A stretch of 64,000 nucleotides of DNA from DASXMT01 sp963812965 (GTDB taxonomy: Bacteria > Actinomycetota > Acidimicrobiia > Acidimicrobiales > RAAP-2). How positions within the stretch are numbered: the first letter of the stretch is position 1; each line of letters starts with the position of its first letter. The notes beneath the pieces were generated by a model that saw only the letters and a program-made list of their open reading frames with translations, was not told the origin of the DNA and did not search any database. The translations under genes were made by a program, and so were the position numbers. The DNA lies in assembly GCA_963812965.1 (NCBI GenBank), contig CAWEXG010000012.1, positions 62,001-126,000 on the forward strand, read 5' to 3'. Below are positions 62,014-64,000 of this stretch, piece by piece.

Positions 62014-62352
62014 TCAGTGCCGTGCGGCGTGGATGATGCAGTAGCGGGTGGCCGGCATGGCCTCTAATCGAGTCGGGTCGATGGCTTGACCGCACTCCTC
62101 GCACTTTCCGAAGCTGCCGTCGTCCAGTTTGGCCAAGGCATGGGCAACATCGCCCAGCGTCTCCTGTAACTGCCCGGCGAGCATCTCGGCTTCGCCACGC
62201 TCCGCTGTCACCTGACTCGAATCTGCGAAGTTGGGGTCGTAGTCGAGACCTTGGCCCTCACCGAACCCGAGCTCGGACAGCTGCGAAAGCAGTTGAGCTC
62301 GTTCTTCTTCGAGAAGAGTTCGGTAATTGATGGTCGGGGCATCGCTCGGCAC
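62014..62352 (-). CDS. DksA/TraR-type zinc-finger protein
   Basis: The 112-residue protein has an N-terminal coiled-coil-like helical pair (LLEEERAQLLSQLSELGFGE, VTAERGEAEMLAGQLQETLG). It ends in a zinc finger built from GKCEECGQAIDPTRLEAMPA and a final C..H (TRYCIIHA), so the fourth ligand is His. DksA-family proteins act in the secondary channel of RNA polymerase; the actinobacterial members are less studied. The GTG start at 62352 places it beside xerD, ten bases downstream of that gene. Confidence 0.85.
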   Translation of the reverse strand: MPSDAPTINYRTLLEEERAQLLSQLSELGFGEGQGLDYDPNFADSSQVTAERGEAEMLAGQLQETLGDVAHALAKLDDGSFGKCEECGQAIDPTRLEAMPATRYCIIHAARH

Positions 62353-62362
62353 GAGGGAGAGC

Positions 62363-63295
62363 CTACTTGTCCTGTTCGTGTCCGGCGCGCGGGTGCGCTC
62401 CTTCGTACGCGGTCCGGAGATGCTCGGTGGACAGCCTGGTGTACATCTGCGTGGTGGCAATCGACACATGGCCGAGCAGCTCCTGGACCACCCGGATATC
62501 GGCTCCGTGCGCCAGCATGTGGCTGGCACAGCTGTGACGCAGCACATGAGGACTGACCTGGTCATGAAGTCCGACACGCTCCGCATGGCGCTTGAGTACC
62601 ATCCACGCACCCTGGCGGCTCAGCCGTCCTCCACGGGTGTTCAGGAACACTGCCTCGGCATCGTCCCGACGTGCCCAGCGCTCGGGGGCAATCCGAGGTC
62701 GTCCTGCTGGTGACAGCCAAGCCAGCAGCGCCCCTGTGGATGCACGCCCCAACGGCACAAGCCGCTCCTTCGACCCCTTGCCGAACACTCGTACCAGGCC
62801 GTCGTCGAAGTGCACGTCCGGCAGCGAGAGCCCGACCACTTCGGAGATCCGTGCTCCTGTGCCGTAGAGGAGCTCGAGCAAGGCGCGATCTCGGTAGTCC
62901 AGGGGCTCCTCTCCGGTGACGGCGTTGATCAATGCCAGCGTCTGGCTCTCGTCCAGAGCTTTGGGCAGTCGTTTCGCCAATCGTGGTGACTGGAGGTCCG
63001 CAGTAGGGTCAGCGGCGATCGTCCCTTCTTCGTAGAGGAAGCGGTAGAAGCCTCTGAGGGTTGCGAGGTTCCGGGTGATGGTGGCGGCGCTCTTGCCCTC
63101 ATCCCGCTTGAGGGTCAAGTAGGCCTCCAGGTCGCCGGCCTCGACTTTGTCAGGTGTCGCGTCGATGGTACAGAGCCACTGTTCCCATCCCACCAGGTCC
63201 CGTCGGTACGACACCACCGTGTTCGAAGAACGACCGCGCTCGACGGTCAGCCAGGACAGGAACTCCTCGGCTTCCAGCGACAACGGCTGAGTCAT
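62363..63295 (-). CDS. xerD: Site-specific tyrosine recombinase XerD
   Basis: The 310-residue recombinase has the SAM-like core-binding domain (FLSWLTVERGRSSNTVVSYR, DLEAYLTLKRDEG) and a complete catalytic domain: Arg in LLYGTGARISEVVGLSL, Lys in GKGSKERLVPLGRAS, His-x-x-Arg in HVLRHSCASHMLAHGA, His in LLGHVSIATTQMYTRL, with the Tyr nucleophile. It resolves chromosome dimers with XerC. The start at 63295 is chosen by conservation; a longer frame to 63391 exists. Confidence 0.9.
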   Translation of the reverse strand: MTQPLSLEAEEFLSWLTVERGRSSNTVVSYRRDLVGWEQWLCTIDATPDKVEAGDLEAYLTLKRDEGKSAATITRNLATLRGFYRFLYEEGTIAADPTADLQSPRLAKRLPKALDESQTLALINAVTGEEPLDYRDRALLELLYGTGARISEVVGLSLPDVHFDDGLVRVFGKGSKERLVPLGRASTGALLAWLSPAGRPRIAPERWARRDDAEAVFLNTRGGRLSRQGAWMVLKRHAERVGLHDQVSPHVLRHSCASHMLAHGADIRVVQELLGHVSIATTQMYTRLSTEHLRTAYEGAHPRAGHEQDK

Positions 63296-63332
63296 GACGA
63301 CCCGGCGGACATCCGGTGCCAGGACAGAGGGC

Positions 63333-63950
63333 TCACACGGGTCGTCGCAGTGTGCGGCGAGCCAGAGCGATGCCGAGGATGGTGACTGCATCGACGATGA
63401 CGCCGTCGTCGACGAGAGCGTCGAACCGGGTCAACGGCACTGCCTCAACGCTCATGTACGCCTCCTCGATGCCCTGGCGGTCCACTGGGACCGGGTGGAG
63501 CTCGGTGGCCAGGAACACCTCGGTGACCTCGTCGCAGAAGCCGGGCGTGTTGAGACATCGAGTCAGGAGGACCAGGTGCGCAGCCTGCTGCCCGGTCTCT
63601 TCTGCCAGCTCTCGTTGGGCAGTGGTCTCTGCCGACTCGCCGTTGACGTCGCAGGTACCGGCGGGCACCTCGAACAGCCAACGATTGACCGCTGGACGGA
63701 ATTGGTGGACCAGCAGCACTGCCCCGTCGTCGGTCACCGGAACCACGGCCACGGCACCGGGATGACGGATCACGTCTCGTTCGAACTGGTTCCCATCGGG
63801 ATCGACGAACGATGCCCTACTGGTCGTAACGATCCACCCCTTGTGGATGGCCTCCTCCCCCACTTTGCGGAACACGGGCAGGGTGGCCGCACTCTCGGGA
63901 TCGAACGGATCGGATCGGGTGTCCCGACCCAGGTGCTCAGGTGACGGCAC
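63333..63950 (-). CDS. Nudix hydrolase (ADP-ribose pyrophosphatase type)
   Basis: The 205-residue protein has the Nudix box GTCDVNGESAETTAQRELAE followed by ETGQQA, matching GX5EX7REUXEEXGU. The upstream strands (VVPVTDDGAVLLVHQFRPAV) and the downstream PGFCDEVTEVFLA segment resemble ADP-ribose pyrophosphatases. GTG 63950 overlaps the 3' end of the upstream probable pyrG by 14 bases. It precedes xerD by 37 bases. Confidence 0.85.
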   Translation of the reverse strand: MPSPEHLGRDTRSDPFDPESAATLPVFRKVGEEAIHKGWIVTTSRASFVDPDGNQFERDVIRHPGAVAVVPVTDDGAVLLVHQFRPAVNRWLFEVPAGTCDVNGESAETTAQRELAEETGQQAAHLVLLTRCLNTPGFCDEVTEVFLATELHPVPVDRQGIEEAYMSVEAVPLTRFDALVDDGVIVDAVTILGIALARRTLRRPV

Positions 63951-64000
63951 CGAGGTCGATCAGCCGTGGCTCGCGGCCTTCGGCTCTGACCAGGGCGGCA
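63937..64000 (-). CDS. pyrG: Probable CTP synthase, C-terminal end only
   Basis: The window edge cuts this gene. The last 20 codons (AALVRAEGREPRLIDL...) and the stop at 63937-63939 are visible. An A-A-L-v-x-A ending just before xerD/Nudix is the usual place of pyrG in this lineage. Identity is inferred from position and a weak C-terminal resemblance. Confidence 0.4.
   Translation of the reverse strand, partial: AALVRAEGREPRLIDLGAVT

Overview
The window is high-GC actinobacterial DNA, and the gene order and gene types point to the class Acidimicrobiia. The evidence is the DUF4193 zinc-ribbon protein, GAF-ANTAR regulators, the glycine-cleavage/MerR neighbourhood, the scpA-scpB-rluB-aroH-tyrA-aroA-cmk-plsC run, and many GTG starts with TANNNT -10 boxes placed for leaderless transcription. 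The exact genus cannot be read from the sequence.

Layout. 0-8.2 kb: a double-domain ThyX-like protein, a strongly structured RNA candidate with its own promoter, DUF4193, GNAT and nitroreductase genes (the last behind a 12-codon leader ORF), and membrane proteins of the COG4280 and COG4705 types. 8.5-17.3 kb: surface and cell-wall functions (wecB, a processive family-2 glycosyltransferase with a tiny LAFTG-motif membrane protein, glmS, a 3D-domain lipoprotein) mixed with two GAF-ANTAR proteins and a DivIVA-like protein. 17.3-25.4 kb: a broken secreted DUF2334/Ig-domain protein, a histidine kinase and response regulator pair, a class II aldolase-like protein and a SCO1 protein. 25.5-31.2 kb: a minus-strand cluster reading MerR regulator, PD-(D/E)XK-like protein, gcvT, gcvPA, gcvPB, ddn-like, with a paired palindromic operator upstream. 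31.2-38.5 kb: an ABM-fold protein with a His-rich insert, a CorA transporter, several Thr-rich surface proteins, a VOC protein and two truncated gene remnants.

Two mobile elements are clear. A complete IS1380-family insertion sequence (38,557-40,248) has matching inverted repeats and a 4-bp CTAG duplication. A 4,008-bp integrated element (41,314-45,321) is bounded by 47-bp direct repeats of the 3' half of tRNA-Pro(GGG). It carries a HUH-type RepSA-like initiator, a tyrosine integrase beside the tRNA, and one cargo gene resembling DUF3800. It looks like a minimal actinomycete integrative element without transfer or excision genes.

45.6-64 kb is a housekeeping region: der, a DUF512/PDZ radical-SAM-like protein, ispH, plsC, cmk, aroA, tyrA, aroH, rluB, scpB, scpA, trpS, a YfhO-like protein, an M50 protease, a DksA-type protein, xerD, a Nudix hydrolase and the tail of a probable pyrG. 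These serve cell division and chromosome handling, isoprenoid and aromatic amino-acid synthesis, and translation.

Reading frames need caution. At least eight genes contain single-base frame shifts although the alternative frames continue conserved family sequence. They are the DUF2334 protein, the response regulator, the ddn-like gene, gcvPB, gcvPA, gcvT, the repeat-rich secreted protein and the M50 protease. The simplest explanation is indel errors in the assembly, but real decay cannot be excluded for some of them.
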